A program made the position numbers and the translations under genes. The notes beneath the pieces were generated by a model, which worked only from the letters and a program-made list of their open reading frames with translations, ran no database searches and had not been told where the DNA came from. A stretch of 64,000 nucleotides of DNA from Laburnicola sp. R22_1 (Eukaryota > Ascomycota > Dothideomycetes > Pleosporales > Didymosphaeriaceae): the NCBI GenBank assembly GCA_014281115.1, contig JACONQ010000003.1, forward strand, positions 3,534,001-3,598,000, in the 5' to 3' direction. Shown piece after piece: positions 46,401 through 57,890 of this stretch (position 1 is its first letter; every line of letters begins with the position of its first letter).

Positions 46401-48245
46401 TAATTCGCACCCCCTTAGATTGCTACACTAGGTACTTAAGAGCACTAGGGCCTAGATGCCCTAGTTGCTTATACTATCGCAGTGCGTCTGCCTTTTGCGG
46501 GGATCTCTTAGTGCGTAAGGTAATCCTATAGGTGTAGAAGGTTACCTATTCTATTAGTTCTAGTTAGTATTCTAGAACCTATTAGTTGTAGAGCTCTTAC
46601 AGTTTAGTAATAACTATATTGTCTACTCGCTTTAGGCTTGTAGATTTTAATTTAGTATCCCACTATAGCCCTTAACGCCGTAGTATCCTAAAAGACACTA
46701 GATTGCATAGAAGGTCTGGGCAATAGGCCACATTATTAAGGCGTAGTATCCGCTGTCCAGTTGGGCCCTTTAGTTTAAGGTAAACCGTGCCATATCCTTT
46801 AATCTATATTTGTGTATTTCTAGCCCATATAAAGTCTTCAGGCGATAGAGAGCGAAATAAGACGAATTAATTAAGGTTGTTCGCGATATGGCAGGTGGTG
46901 CCTAAATTAAGGATTAAGGAGTATTATAGTGGGTAGCTCGTAGAATCGGATTAATATAATGCCGCATTGAAGCTGGCTTAGATAGTGGAAATTTTCCGTC
47001 TATCTAGTTAATTATTATTAATCTTAGGAGTAGGGGTATGTAAATTCTTAATTTGTGAGGTTTAAGACCTTAGTCTCTTTACCTTTCTTATCTCCTCTTA
47101 TAGATCTAATTTTTTTCTAATTCTATATTATACTATGTCTATAAAGCTAGATTGTAGCCTAAACTACTCTGGTGTATATTCTAGATATGCGTAGAAGCAG
47201 TCTTTTAGACTATGCCTTTGTCTATAAGTAGGGCATTTTCTACCTTTAACTACTCTTGTATTCTCTATTAAGGACTGCTTAGATATAGTACTTTAACGAA
47301 AGGATTGTTTTTATTAAGGTCTCTTCTGTTTACGTTAGTTATTTATAGAAGATGGCGCGTCTTTAGCAGCGTAAAAGGCGTCCTTATTAGTGCCTAGAGT
47401 GGATGCACCACTAGTAGCGAGAGATGGCTCACTAGTAGCAAAGGCGCCCCTATACTGTTTGCCCTTAATTAGGTAGAGTATTACTATATATTCTTAGAAG
47501 CGTTTTATTATCTCCTTATTATATTTGCGTCTTAGCGTTTAGTTTCTTAAAAGGACACGTCCTAGGTGGGGGCAGCCTTTATAATCGTAGTTAGGAAGTC
47601 CTTTATAGTATTATGGATGAATTATACTTTGGCAATATTGTTCGTCTCTACTTCTATAGCCGCCTAATTATAGTTAGTTAGCTAGGTATCCTAGTTTAAG
47701 GGTTGTCTTATCGGCTTAAGAGCCTATAGGTATCGTGCTCTTACTCTATCCCGCTTATCTTCCTTATTAACGCCTACTATCTGTATTAGAGATTTAATCT
47801 ATTACCAGATCTACTCTCTAGACTTATAGTAGTTACGTTGCAGGTGTTGCAACACAGTTAATTAGATATAGATAATTACTTTCTTAAGACTTATTCTCTC
47901 CTCTTAGTATTCCTTATCCTTAATCTTGTAGTCCTTAAGCTATATCTTATAGAACTTAATGTCCTTTTTATATACATTAAGGCCTAAGTTTAATAGCTCT
48001 AATAGGCGCGTTAGAGGGTTTTCTTAATTATTGTTGTTTACGCGGATAATTGGCTAGTAACTCGCTATTTCTGGCAGCGACAGCAGTGTCGGCTTTTCGC
48101 GTGGGAGTTTGACTCTATCTGAATTAATAATGGGCCATATATCTATTAGCTCGCATCGCGCTTTTAGCTACTACAGCCATAGTGTATAGTTAGTATAATT
48201 AGTTAACACAATCGTTAAGTCGCGGAGCGTTAATAGTAACATTAT
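43500..48245 (-). pseudogene. Copia 2 gag-pol, broken
   Basis: Minus strand, start near 48245 (Met followed by Leu-Arg-Asp-Leu-Thr-Ile-Val-Leu). A gag zinc knuckle near 47200 reads Cys-Pro-Thr-Tyr-Arg-Gln-Arg-His-Ser-Leu-Lys-Asp-Cys, a CX2CX3HX4C pattern with the second Cys turned to Tyr. Integrase occupies roughly 45900-46800. The reverse transcriptase has a clean 75-codon run at 44491-44718 with Leu-Asn-Lys-Ala-Leu-Tyr-Gly-Leu and the catalytic box Tyr-Val-Asp-Asn at 44527-44538 (normally Asp-Asp). RNase H follows to about 43560. Stops at former Gln/Trp codons inactivate it. Confidence 0.85.
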
Positions 48246-48283
48246 CTTTTCTTAGGGTTAATTAAGGTAGTAAGACTCTTAAT

Positions 48284-48445
48284 TGTTAGATTTAAGCACT
48301 ATTTAAGCTTATTAAGATAGGGGGTCTAATAGATAAGATAAATAAACAGTTGTATTGTGTGTTCGTGACTTATTCGCTCGAGGTCTAATTTAGAGGGTGG
48401 AGCCGACCACGTGCCCTTGTTTAGTAACACGGCTCTAATCTAATA
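48284..48445 (-). repeat. 5' LTR of Copia 2
   Basis: 162 bp; keeps several CpG and CCACGTG-type sites that are mutated in the other LTR. The left-end CA has become TA. Confidence 0.9.
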
Positions 48446-50413
48446 AGAGTGTTCTTAATCTAGGTACTAGTAGCAGCTAATTAATCGCCACTACAAAGTA
48501 GGCTGTAGGGGCTAGCTTTTACATTATAGTAGATACTATACTAGGCTTTCTTATAATTAATATTTCTTGAAAGCTTTAATACAAAGGTCTTACTATGTAT
48601 TCTAGTAGTACGCCTTAATAGTAAGTCTATTTTATACGCGCTAATATTATAGATAGTGCGCTTACTAATAATATCTATAGGCTGCCTAGGGCACCTAATA
48701 TCTTTAACTATATCTTTGCTATTTATCTTCTTAATACTATTCTAGCTAACTAGCATTGCTAGCTACTTCGCAATTTGCGCAGGCTGCTTATACTAGATAG
48801 GCGCCTTATTATTACCTTTTTAGTGCGCTTTATAGATATCCCGCCTAAGCCTACTAAGACTAGTCTTCCTATGCAATTTTAGACTACTAGCTACACTAAG
48901 GCGCCTAGCTCTTTAGCCTTTATACGCCTTTATAGTGCGCAGCTTATTAATATCTCTACTAGCCCTTCTCTTTCACTTAAGTACGTGGAGTGCGTAGTTT
49001 AATTAGCTACTAATTAATTCTATATTCTAGCTAAGTACTAGACACGTAATACGGCGGCATTAGTAGGCTTTTAGGTAGCGGCTTCTTACCTAATTAGTAA
49101 GGGTAATAGCTTTAGGCTAAACTCTAATTCTAGCGGTAACTTACCTTCTCTGGCTAAGCTTTAGCGCATACTAACTAGACAGATAGCTAAGTTTATAATA
49201 GGTAGTAACTAGGTAGAATTTTACTATATTAGCTGCGCTAATAATATTCTTTTATTTAGACGTCACTTAGGCTCTATATTAGCTACTATCTAGAACTACT
49301 ACATAGTAATAGACTTATAGAATATATATATAGCCTAGATTTATATATAGCAAGCTGCTTTAGCTAAGGAGCCTATCTAGGTTAAAGTGTTTATTGTGCT
49401 GCATAAGTAGAGTAAGTTTATAATAGAACTTTGGCGACTTAGTAGTAGCTAGTTTAATATAAAAACTTCTATTACTCTTTATACTCTTACTATATACCTC
49501 TTTTCTACTAAGAACTTATATTACCTAGGTGTAGTTACGCGTCTACTAGATCTGCTACTTTTACTATAGTTAACCTATAGTGGCTAAAAGATTATTTAGT
49601 TAGTAAGGAACACTAAAACTTACTTTATATACTATTAAAATACGCTCTATAGTATACACTTGTTTAGTGTAGGTTATATTAGTTTACGTGCTACTTTTAG
49701 TGTTTCTAATAATATTTAATTGTGCTAAGGATCCGCTATGCTAAGGCTAACGCAAACTAATATAATATACTATTATTTTTTATATTAGTCTACTATTCTA
49801 TAATTAGTAGCCTATAGTTAATAGTATATATACTTAAAGCATTGGAAATAATTACGATTAATTAAATAGTTCTCTAGATACTTTATTTTCTTGCTAGGAA
49901 AATATGCAGCTAAACTATTAGTACTTATTATAGTTATATACACCTAACTATTCGAATTCTACTTACTCTATTCTACTAAAGAAGCATCTTTAGAATAACT
50001 ATAACTATAATTTTGCTATATATTACTATGCGTAGTTAACTACTATTAAAGAGAATAATAATAAGAGGTATACGCACTAGTACCTCTATCTACTTACTAC
50101 TTACAATACTATATAGATGTGCTAGTAGTAATAATAATGCGAAATAGGTCTTTTAAAAGAATAGGGAGGATAAAGGTACGTGTAGCGACTGTAATATAGA
50201 GTAACCTAAGGACTTTTACTACTAGTATCTATAAAGAGATATAAATAATAAACTATTATATTATTATATAATATCTATATTAGAATTTTTATTAAAGTAA
50301 TTAAAAGTATGCTAAAGCTAGACGGATACCTAAGTTATTCCTAAGGTTATTTTTAGTATATTATAGTCTTATAAAGAAGTAAGGCCTTAATTATATAGCC
50401 TATAAGACTATTA

Positions 50414-51737
50414 CAGTGCCAAGCCAAAAGTCTGTTCCCCCAACACGCTAACGCGCGTACACTAACACTAACACCCTATTTTCAACACTATATTACTCCA
50501 CCAATATGAGCTCTTTTGGTGTAGAAATTTCAGAAAATCGTCGCCGCAATGCCGAATTATCTGTCCAGCAACGGGATTTAATTATCGCGAAGTGTGAGGC
50601 GGGCGCGTCATCGCGGGAGTTGGCTAAGGAGTTTAACTGTACACGTCGCTGCATTAACAAAACACTTTAGAGATATAGAGAACAACACTATAATTAATCG
50701 CGGCCTTAATTAGGGCGTCCCTAGGCGCTTAATATATATGACAAGCGTGTACTCTATTGAGAGGCACGAAAAAACCCAAGGATCGAATACCTAGCCCTCC
50801 TCCGCGAGGCCTCCCTCTGCTGCATCTCTTGAACGACTGCATATCGCGCATTAAAGGCAGAGAGCCTAACCAACTTCTGGGCAGCGTGGAAGCCCAAGAT
50901 CACTCGCGCGGTGGCCCAGGAGAGGCGTTAATTCGAATGGGAATATCGCAATTGGGATTGGCGCGGACAGCCCTTCTAGTTCTTAGATAAGTGCTCTATT
51001 CAAAGACGCTCCGGCGGCACATCTATATAGGTTTTTTGCCTCCTATACGAGAAATGGAGACATAAGATAATTGAGGAGACAGTTATATTAAGATCTCGCG
51101 CGGCAATGGTGTGGGCGAGTATCTAGCTTGATTGGAGAGGGCGGGTTCGGCGGAGTCCCTTAGTGATTATGCCTAGGGACCCAGCAGCTCGTCGCAAAGG
51201 ATACAGCGTATGGAGTTATATTAAAGCTCTACGCGAAGGACTCCTCTGTAATTATTACACAGGAGATATCTATATGCACAACAACGCGCCCATCTATAGG
51301 GCGCGATAGTCACTCGATTTTTTGGCGGAACACGGCATATAACTAATTGAGTGGCCGCGTTATTCCCCTAATATCAACCCTATCAAACATCTTTAGTGGT
51401 CTCTTAAGAGAGAACTCCATAAGCGTTACCCTAATATGGGCGACCTTGGCGACAGCGACAAGGACTTTGAGACCTTCTGCGCGGCGTTGAAAGATTGCTG
51501 GCGTAGGATCCCTAATTCGCTGATTTGCAAGCTTATACTTAGTATGCTGCGCCGCCTACTTGCTCTCTAGCGTGCGCGCGGGTATTAAACAAAATATTGA
51601 TCAAATAATTATCTCTATATTAATTATTAACTCTCCGGGAGCGATATTGGGGGTGCCGGAGCGCTCTGCGCGATGGGGTGGTGATGATGGCGGACCTCGC
51701 TTACCCCTGCGGGGAATAGACTTTTGGCTTAGTACTG
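50414..51737 (+). mobile_element. Tc1-type DNA transposon in the hAT element
   Basis: 1324 bp, TA at 50412-50413 and 51738-51739. Inverted ends of 27 bp start CAGTGCCAAGCCAAAAGTCT and (reversed) CAGTACTAAGCCAAAAGTCT; the differences are all transitions. GC content is visibly higher than in the surroundings, so it has suffered less RIP or started GC-rich. Hosted in the dimerisation region of the hAT transposase. Confidence 0.93.
50506..51588 (+). pseudogene. Tc1-type DD34E transposase, 14 stops, catalytic residues changed
   Basis: A 360-residue frame, full length and without frameshift, from ATG 50506 to TAA 51586-51588, interrupted by 14 in-frame stops, nearly all at plausible Gln/Trp/Arg codons. 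A helix-turn-helix occupies residues about 20-58 (Gln-Arg-Asp-Leu-Ile..Ser-Arg-Glu-Leu-Ala..Cys-Thr-Arg-Arg). The nuclease keeps the first Asp (Phe-Leu-Asp-Lys), but the second position (51280-51282) is Asn in Met-His-Asn-Asn-Ala-Pro and the third (51385-51387) is Lys in Asn-Pro-Ile-Lys-His. These are 34 residues apart. Both changes are G to A. A good example of RIP destroying an active site. Confidence 0.9.
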
Positions 51738-51739
51738 TA

Positions 51740-51790
51740 CAATTGCACGTAATTATATATTTGGCACAGCTAAAACACCTCTTATAATTA
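51740..51790 (-). other. hAT coding sequence resuming right of the Tc1 insertion
   Basis: On the minus strand the Cys-Ala-Lys-Tyr-Ile-Ile-Thr-Cys-Asn-Cys segment of the hAT transposase reaches the TA target here and continues in frame at 50411 and leftward, confirming that the Tc1 copy landed inside an existing hAT gene. Confidence 0.6.
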
Positions 51791-53431
51791 TAGGACGTGT
51801 ATGGCACGAAGAGGTAATTTATAGCCATTTTATAGAGGATTAGATAGTATTTTTAGTCTACTTTAACTTACTAATAGTGTGGATTGTTTATAAGTTATAT
51901 TAACTTTTTATTATTACTACTAAGATTTCTTTATAGATTGTCTAAGTACTTATTAAGCTGTGTTATACGCTTATAACGTTTATAAGACTTATTACTAGTA
52001 AGAAGTATAGAATTTACGCTTATTATTTAAGCCTTTTATATATTACTCTTATAAGCCTTAGGTACCTTACGCGATGTTAGGGAGAATTTAGGTAGCTTAA
52101 TGTTGTCCTTTTTAGCGTTAATGTACGCCTTAACTATATGGTATAGTGAGCAATTGGCTTTTTAATACTACATAGAGTGTCTTTTCTAGTGGTCCTTAAT
52201 GGCTATATAGTAAAGAGATGGGTCTAAATTTATAGTAATTTTAACAAAGTATATATTAAGCTTTTGCTGCGTAAGCGTAACATCTTTAATAAGATAAGAC
52301 GACTATATATAGCTGTTAATTTTATATATATAAGCAACTTATAAAGTTATTATAAGTTAATAATTATCTACTAGAGGGACCTAAATTTACTAATACTAGC
52401 GGCACTCTTTAGAGTCTTACATATTTTATAAAACTCTTATAAGACCTATATAATTACGTAGACCTTTTTCTAATTATTGTCTATTAATTAGTTATACATA
52501 GGGATGTACTTGCGGGGCCTATTAATATTATTATTGTTGCTGCTAGGGACCTCTAGAAGGCTATTAATATTGTGGGCGCGTTGTATAAACTTTTAAATTG
52601 GATTCTTAAGCTTATAGTAGCGTAATAGCATAAAATAAACGCTATGCCATCTAATCTTACTATTTTAAATTAAATTAAGGATGCTAAAGATCTATAACTT
52701 ATTATTATTATGAAGCTATTATTATATTATATAGAAAAGCTTATAATATTTATATAAGATACATATTGTATTTATAAAATTGTGGAGTTTTCTAATAACT
52801 CCATCACTTTAGTATAATTAATATTGCTTCTAAGATAACGCGCGGGCAAGCTTAGCTTTAAAATTACTTACTTTGTTGCTATAAATAAAAGCTTTAATAA
52901 TTAGGTTAATTATATAATCTGCGTAGCATATATAGTGTTAATTTCTAATATTAAGACTAGTTTTATTGCGTAAGTACTTAATAAATTTAGTGCTATTATT
53001 GCTAGCATTGTTATCTATAAAATAGTAGAGTTTTAACTTAAATTTATACTTTCTAATTATCTAGAGTATATGCTAGGCTTGCGCAGCTATTATATAGTCC
53101 CTAAAAAGATTGCGAAAGCTAATAAGTAGGTTGAGTTATTAGTGTTTTATATCTAAATTACTATAAGTTACTATAAAAATACGCTTATTAATAGGAATCT
53201 AAAGCGAAAAATAATCTTACTAATAAAGTAAGTAATAACTCTAAGAAAGCTTATGGTATTTAGAGATATTTATATATTACAACTTATGCTAATTTTATTC
53301 TGCAAAAAGTGTAAAAGCTTTATAACTTCTTCTTTTTGCTTTACTATATTACTTTGTATATATTTTACTAGTGTTATAGGACTGCTTAGTAGGGCGCGTA
53401 AAAGATTAGTTTAATTTTATATTATATAGTA

Positions 53432-55779
53432 CTGTGTCTTAGTAGCTAATATACACTATTACCTTATGCTCGTATACTAATACAGCGCTCTATTTTTAAT
53501 ATAATATATTTCTTCTAATAAAGACTTAATTAATGCCGTAATTAAAGCAATTAAATTACGCGAGCTAAAAGAAGATTTCTTATATTAATAATATGCTATT
53601 AAGTTTAGTGTTAATTAATCTATATTAAGTTGCTAGCATAGATGTGTTACTTAGTTACGTGCAACACAGTATAACAACTAGCGAAATCTTAGCTAATAAT
53701 AAGAATCTAAGCTTCTATGCTATATATAACGCCTTACTAAATGTGGCCTTCCTCCTATGTAGTAAATAATATAGAACTTTACGTTCTATATTACTTAAAA
53801 GAATATAAGTATGTTCTAGGTTAATTGCCTTATTAAGTATAATAGCGATATCTTAATATTGCGCTAAATAACTAGAATTAATAGTAATTGCTATAACGCT
53901 AATTTAGAGGCAAAATATAAGCTCTACTTTAAGCTTCTATATAAGAAGATTGCAACGTATAGCATAGAGTCTTATTATTACTATAATATAGATAAGAAAG
54001 GCTTCTTCTTTAGTATTACTAGCCGCTTAAAAAGGATCTTTAATAGGCCTCTATATAAGAGTTACTAAGTAAGGCAATCTATATAGAATAGTAGCTATAA
54101 GTAGATCTCGCTTATTATATATATATATATGTGTGCTAATAGATCTACTATTAATCTAGCGCTAGTTTATAAATCTAATACTACAACTTTATAATTAAGC
54201 TAGATTAAAGAAATTAATATTAACTTTTATAAAGTCTTTATTACCTTATTAATCTCTAGCTAGTTAAACAATAAGATAGGTCTTTAATAGCTAAAATAGG
54301 TGTTTAATTGTTATATAAGGAGAAAGCTTAATAAGTATACTAATTTCTAATCCTTAATAGCTATAGATCTTACATTACTATAGACTTTATTAACTATTAT
54401 AACTAGAATAAGATTCTTCTTATAATTTTTCCCCCTTATATACCTTATATGCTGCAGCCTCTTAATGTCTGTGTGTTTAGGTTTCTCTCTACTGCCTACT
54501 TTAATAAGCTCTCCGCATATCTCTATAGGAGCTAAGAACTATTAATAATTGCTAAAAAAGACTTCTTTATACTCTTTTAGAAGGCCTAGATAATATTAGT
54601 TATACTATAATTAATTACTAAAGCTTTTAAGTGTATAGGTATCTTACTACTAGATCTTACACCTATTCTTAAAAGGTTTAATAAAAAGACTTTACTAGAG
54701 CTAAAATTACTAAAACGCTCTATCTTAGTACTTAGTATATTAGATTAGCGTAAAATAGAGCGACTATTGCGCTCTACTATAAAGAATCTAGCAATAGAGA
54801 AGTCGCGTAAGCTTAGCTAAATAATACACTTAATATTTATATAAAAGCAACTCTTAGAGTATAAAAACTAAGGTCTCTAAGAAGCTCTTACAAACTAGAA
54901 ATAGTATTAAATAAAAGGCAAGACTTTGCCCTTAGAGTAACCTAAGGAGTAGCATAGAGAAGCTATTTTCTAGTTACCTACTTAAGTATAAAGAGCGCGC
55001 AGTTCTCTTAGCTAATAAGAGGCCTAAAAGAAATAATTACAACTCTAAAAAAGTTAGTAATAAGAGATATAGAAAGCTAATAAATAGCTTAAAGCTTATT
55101 TACTATAGGAGAGGCGCGTTATATAAGTAGTAGCTAGAAATACGCACACTAAAGAGAGAGCTAAGCAGGCTACTAAGCAACGCCTTTATTAATAGGCCTA
55201 TAAGGCTTAACAATAACTTTAAGAAGATCTTAAAATTACTAAAAAGAAAAGTTAGAAAGCTTTAAAAGCTACTTATAAGGTTATAAAGAAGAAAAAATCT
55301 ACGCTAGCACCTATACACATTAATATGGCGACATTTACGCTATTAATAATATTATTGCGTAGTGGCTATATAATTAGAACACTAAGTAGATATCTATAAT
55401 CTAAGTAGCTAGCAATTATCTATAGGCATAGGAGACCTTAACTCTAGAAAATCTTATAATAATATTAATTATGGGTGGCTTAGTAGCCTTATATTGCTAG
55501 CCGAGCAATTATTTTAGGGCGCGCATTGACTGTCTCTGTGTACTAACTGTCTTGGCACGGTAAGTAACGCATCTATACTGGCGACTTAACGTAGATTAAT
55601 TAACACCAAACTTGATAGTGTATTATTAGTATAAGAAATCTTCTCTAGCTCGCGCGATTTAATTACTTTAATTGCGGCATTAATTAGGTTCATAGTAGTA
55701 AAGATATATTGCGTTAAAAATAGGGCGCCGTATTAGTACGCATGCATAAGGTAATAGCGTGTATTAGCTACTATATTTT
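53432..55779 (+). mobile_element. Pogo-type DNA transposon C, right copy
   Basis: Inverted counterpart of 5943-8599, without the 305 bp insertion, 2348 bp. Preceded by TA (53430-53431), begins CTGTGTCTTAGTAGCTAATA. Its 3' end again carries the reversed 5' coding end (about 55560-55775). From 54572 rightward it is virtually identical to the left copy; to the left it differs by many transitions. Confidence 0.8.
53530..55350 (+). pseudogene. Pogo-type transposase of element C, broken, right copy
   Basis: Plus strand. Helix-turn-helix with Asp-Phe-Leu-Tyr..Ile-Lys-Phe-Ser-Val-Asn near 53575, Pro-Pro-x-x-Gln-x-Ile-Ile-Gln-Asn-Phe style block near 53750, Tyr-Asn-Ile-Asp-Lys-Lys-Gly-Phe near 53990 keeping the first Asp, Leu-Gln-Pro-Leu-Asn-Val-Cys-Val-Phe near 54455, Gly-Ile-Leu-Leu-Leu-Asp-Leu-Thr-Pro-Ile near 54640, and a Lys/Gln-rich tail to about 55300. 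Continuous over most of its length apart from TAA/TAG codons. Confidence 0.75.
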
Positions 55780-55783
55780 ACTA

Positions 55784-57884
55784 CCAAATGCACGGACCCA
55801 CTAAATGCACGTTTTTACTACTACTAAGGGCAACACTTTAAAACCTATACAACGCTAAATATATAGTAAAATTACTAGATTTTTGTAGTAGTACTTGTAG
55901 GAACATATAAAACTATTGCGTAATAATAAATTACTTACAATAACGCTGTGAGAGCTATACAGTACAGGTGCACGTGGCTCTGGCGGGTAAGGGCACCCTC
56001 TCTCTAGTGGGCTCTTAATTAATAATAGTAGCCTTAGGTCTCTTAAGAGCTTATTTTTTAGTGTATAAGGGTTAAGGCTCTATTAATTACCCTTTTTAGA
56101 CAATTGTATATTACCTTTAAGTTGCTTTTTAAGCTGCTTTTAAAGTAGCTTTTTAGCTCGCTTAGTAGTCTTGGCCTCTTTTGCTTGCGCCTTTAGTTCT
56201 CGCGCCGCCAAATATACGCAAGCTCTCTCCTCTTTAAGAGCTTGTTTCTTCTGCTTTTTAAGAAGCCTTTAGTGTTAAGCCTCTAAGAGTTATTGTTATT
56301 AAAGCTTTTTATTAGTCTTAATTTGCTTCTGTCTCTTATAGGCCCTATAAACTTTACTAGGTAAGTAAAATACGGCACTACTATGCTAATTATTAGATTT
56401 ATTAAGTAGAAGAGGCTTGCCACGTTAATGGCGGCTCGTCTTATTAATAAAAGCTTGCTTAAGCCTATTATATTAGTGTTAAAGAATCCTATATTTAATC
56501 TTAAGCTTATAATAACTTTGCGATAGCTATTTACGCTCCTTAGCGTGGTTCTCTGTAATAATATCCTTTAGTATTTGCTGTACTTTACGCTAATCAGAAT
56601 TAGAGAGGTTTAATAAGCTACTCTAACTTAAGGAAGGGCTCTTGTACTTTGCGATAAACTTCTTAAGTATAGTGTTTGGGTTACAAGGTAACAACCTAGT
56701 ATACTTAAAAGCTTTAAGTATTATTATTTCTTAAAAGGCCCTTTGCTAGAAGACGTTAAAAAGTCGATAAAAGTCGCGTTTAGTAATTACTAAGAGGCCC
56801 TAGTAGTTATATATAAACTCTAAGAGCTCTCTTATATACGCCATACTTAGAGGCTTAAACATCGCTACATTAAGAGGCTAGAAAGTGTGGGTAGCGTATA
56901 GTAGAAAGGTTATAAGAAGTATTTTGTTATTATCGCAGTACGTAATAAATTGCATGGTAATATAAGACCTATACCTATTAAGTATAAGTAGTTAGTACTC
57001 CCTACGAGCTTTCTTCTTAGTCTCGCGATTAAATACTTGTTTAAGCCACGCTAAACTAATTTTATTATTAGTTTACCTACTTAATAAGCTTGTAAAAAAG
57101 GTCTTATAGTGTTGCGAATTAAAATCTTAAAGCTATAAGTCTTGTATATTACCTATAGTAGCTTAATAAATTAAGGCTAGCGTTAGCGAGTGCTATTAGC
57201 ATAAATATAGGCAATTATTGTTACCCACTCTCTATTGCTGTCCTGGAATATTTGCTTATAAGGGCCCTGCTTATATAGCTATCGCGAGAACACTCTTTTT
57301 ATCTTAGTAAGCACTCTAATAAGGAACCCTTTTTTATCCATATTGTATATATGGCGACTGTCGATATCGTACTAGGTTATTTTGTCGCCTAAAAGTTTAA
57401 AGTATAAGGCGTATTTAGTAGCAGAATTAGCGCGGTGACGACAGGCGTTAATACTAGTAGTCTATTATAATATAAGCTTAATATTATTGCGGGCAATAAA
57501 GCGCTCAATCTAGTTTCAGCCTAGCTCTTTTCTATTTATTTCTATTGCAAATTTTTAGATTATTTGCTTTATAGAAGGTAGGCCTCTCTTATTAAGCTTA
57601 TATATATAGTTTATAAGCTCTTTTTCTTATATAGTGTTAAGAAATTTCTGCTTATTTGCCCTCTCTATGTGGCTTTTATTAATCTCGCGCACGCGCCGCG
57701 ATAAAGTTAATTGCTTAACGCTAAATAATTTGGCAATTTTAGTGTAATTAGGCTTTCGCCTGCTGGCAAGCTTTCGATTGCTGTTAGCGCGGCCTCTATA
57801 GTATTAATATTAGTAAAGTTATAAGCGTTAATAAACTATGTGGATTTTTTTAAAACCGTGTATTTGGTAGGGTCGTGTATTTTG
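55784..57884 (-). mobile_element. Pogo/Fot1-type DNA transposon B, right copy
   Basis: Exact inverted counterpart of 3838-5938, including TA flanks and all the nonsense codons I checked. The transposase remnant lies at about 56012-57807 on the minus strand. Confidence 0.85.
56012..57807 (-). pseudogene. Pogo-type transposase of element B, broken, right copy
   Basis: Same sequence as the left copy at 3915-5710; see there for domains. The identity of its lesions to the left copy indicates that it was inactive before the arm was duplicated. Confidence 0.8.
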
Positions 57885-57890
57885 GTAATT

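Larger units (their letters stand above)
43294..48445 (-). mobile_element. Copia retrotransposon 2, full length
   Basis: 5152 bp with 162 bp LTRs (43294-43455, 48284-48445) starting TGTTAGATTTAAGC and ending CTAATCTAACA (right copy CTAATCTAATA). The 5 bp target duplication AGAGT is exact (43289-43293, 48446-48450). Gag-pol is on the minus strand. It lies inside an unrecognised coding-like frame. Confidence 0.93.
42930..50290 (+). pseudogene. Large unrecognised reading frame split by Copia 2
   Basis: Coding-like sequence in two pieces, 42930-43293 and 48451-50290, on either side of Copia 2. Removing Copia 2 and one copy of its AGAGT duplication makes the frame continuous across the junction. 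About 730 codons in total. Stops are TAA/TAG, with long clean runs (for example around 48790-48930, 49440-49560 and 50090-50200). Recognisable local features are only compositional: basic and hydrophobic, with segments such as Pro-Pro-Lys-Pro-Thr-Lys near 48842 and Arg-Ile-Gly-Arg-Ile-Lys-Val-Arg near 50165. I do not recognise a family. TGA is rare everywhere here because of RIP, so frame openness is weaker evidence than usual. Confidence 0.4.
50285..53430 (-). mobile_element. hAT-superfamily transposon, split by a Tc1 element
   Basis: Minus-strand transposase remnant. The RNase H-like core shows Ile-Ser-Ile-Ser-Cys-Asn-Ile..Ser-Leu-Asn-Thr-Ile-Ser-Phe near 53270 and Asn-Asn-Ala-Ser-Asn-Asn-Ser-Thr-Lys near 53010. 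The hAT landmark Cys-Tyr-Ala-Asp-Tyr-Ile-Ile-Asn-Leu (normally Cys-x-x-His-x-x-Asn-Leu) is near 52910, the Ala-Ile-Lys-Asp-His block near 52190. The C-terminal dimerisation segment reads Val-Pro-Tyr-Thr-Ser-Tyr-Asn-Tyr-Lys-Arg-Cys-Phe-Ser at about 51770-51815 and continues left of the Tc1 insertion (50290-50411). Frame breaks and stops are many. Terminal repeats and an 8 bp duplication were not found, so the ends are approximate. Confidence 0.72.

Noticed and set aside
51560..51828. Two opposed 75-codon frames at the end of the Tc1 element
   Set aside because: The plus frame is terminal-repeat sequence; the minus frame joins a piece of the hAT gene to the Tc1 end and is an artefact of the insertion.
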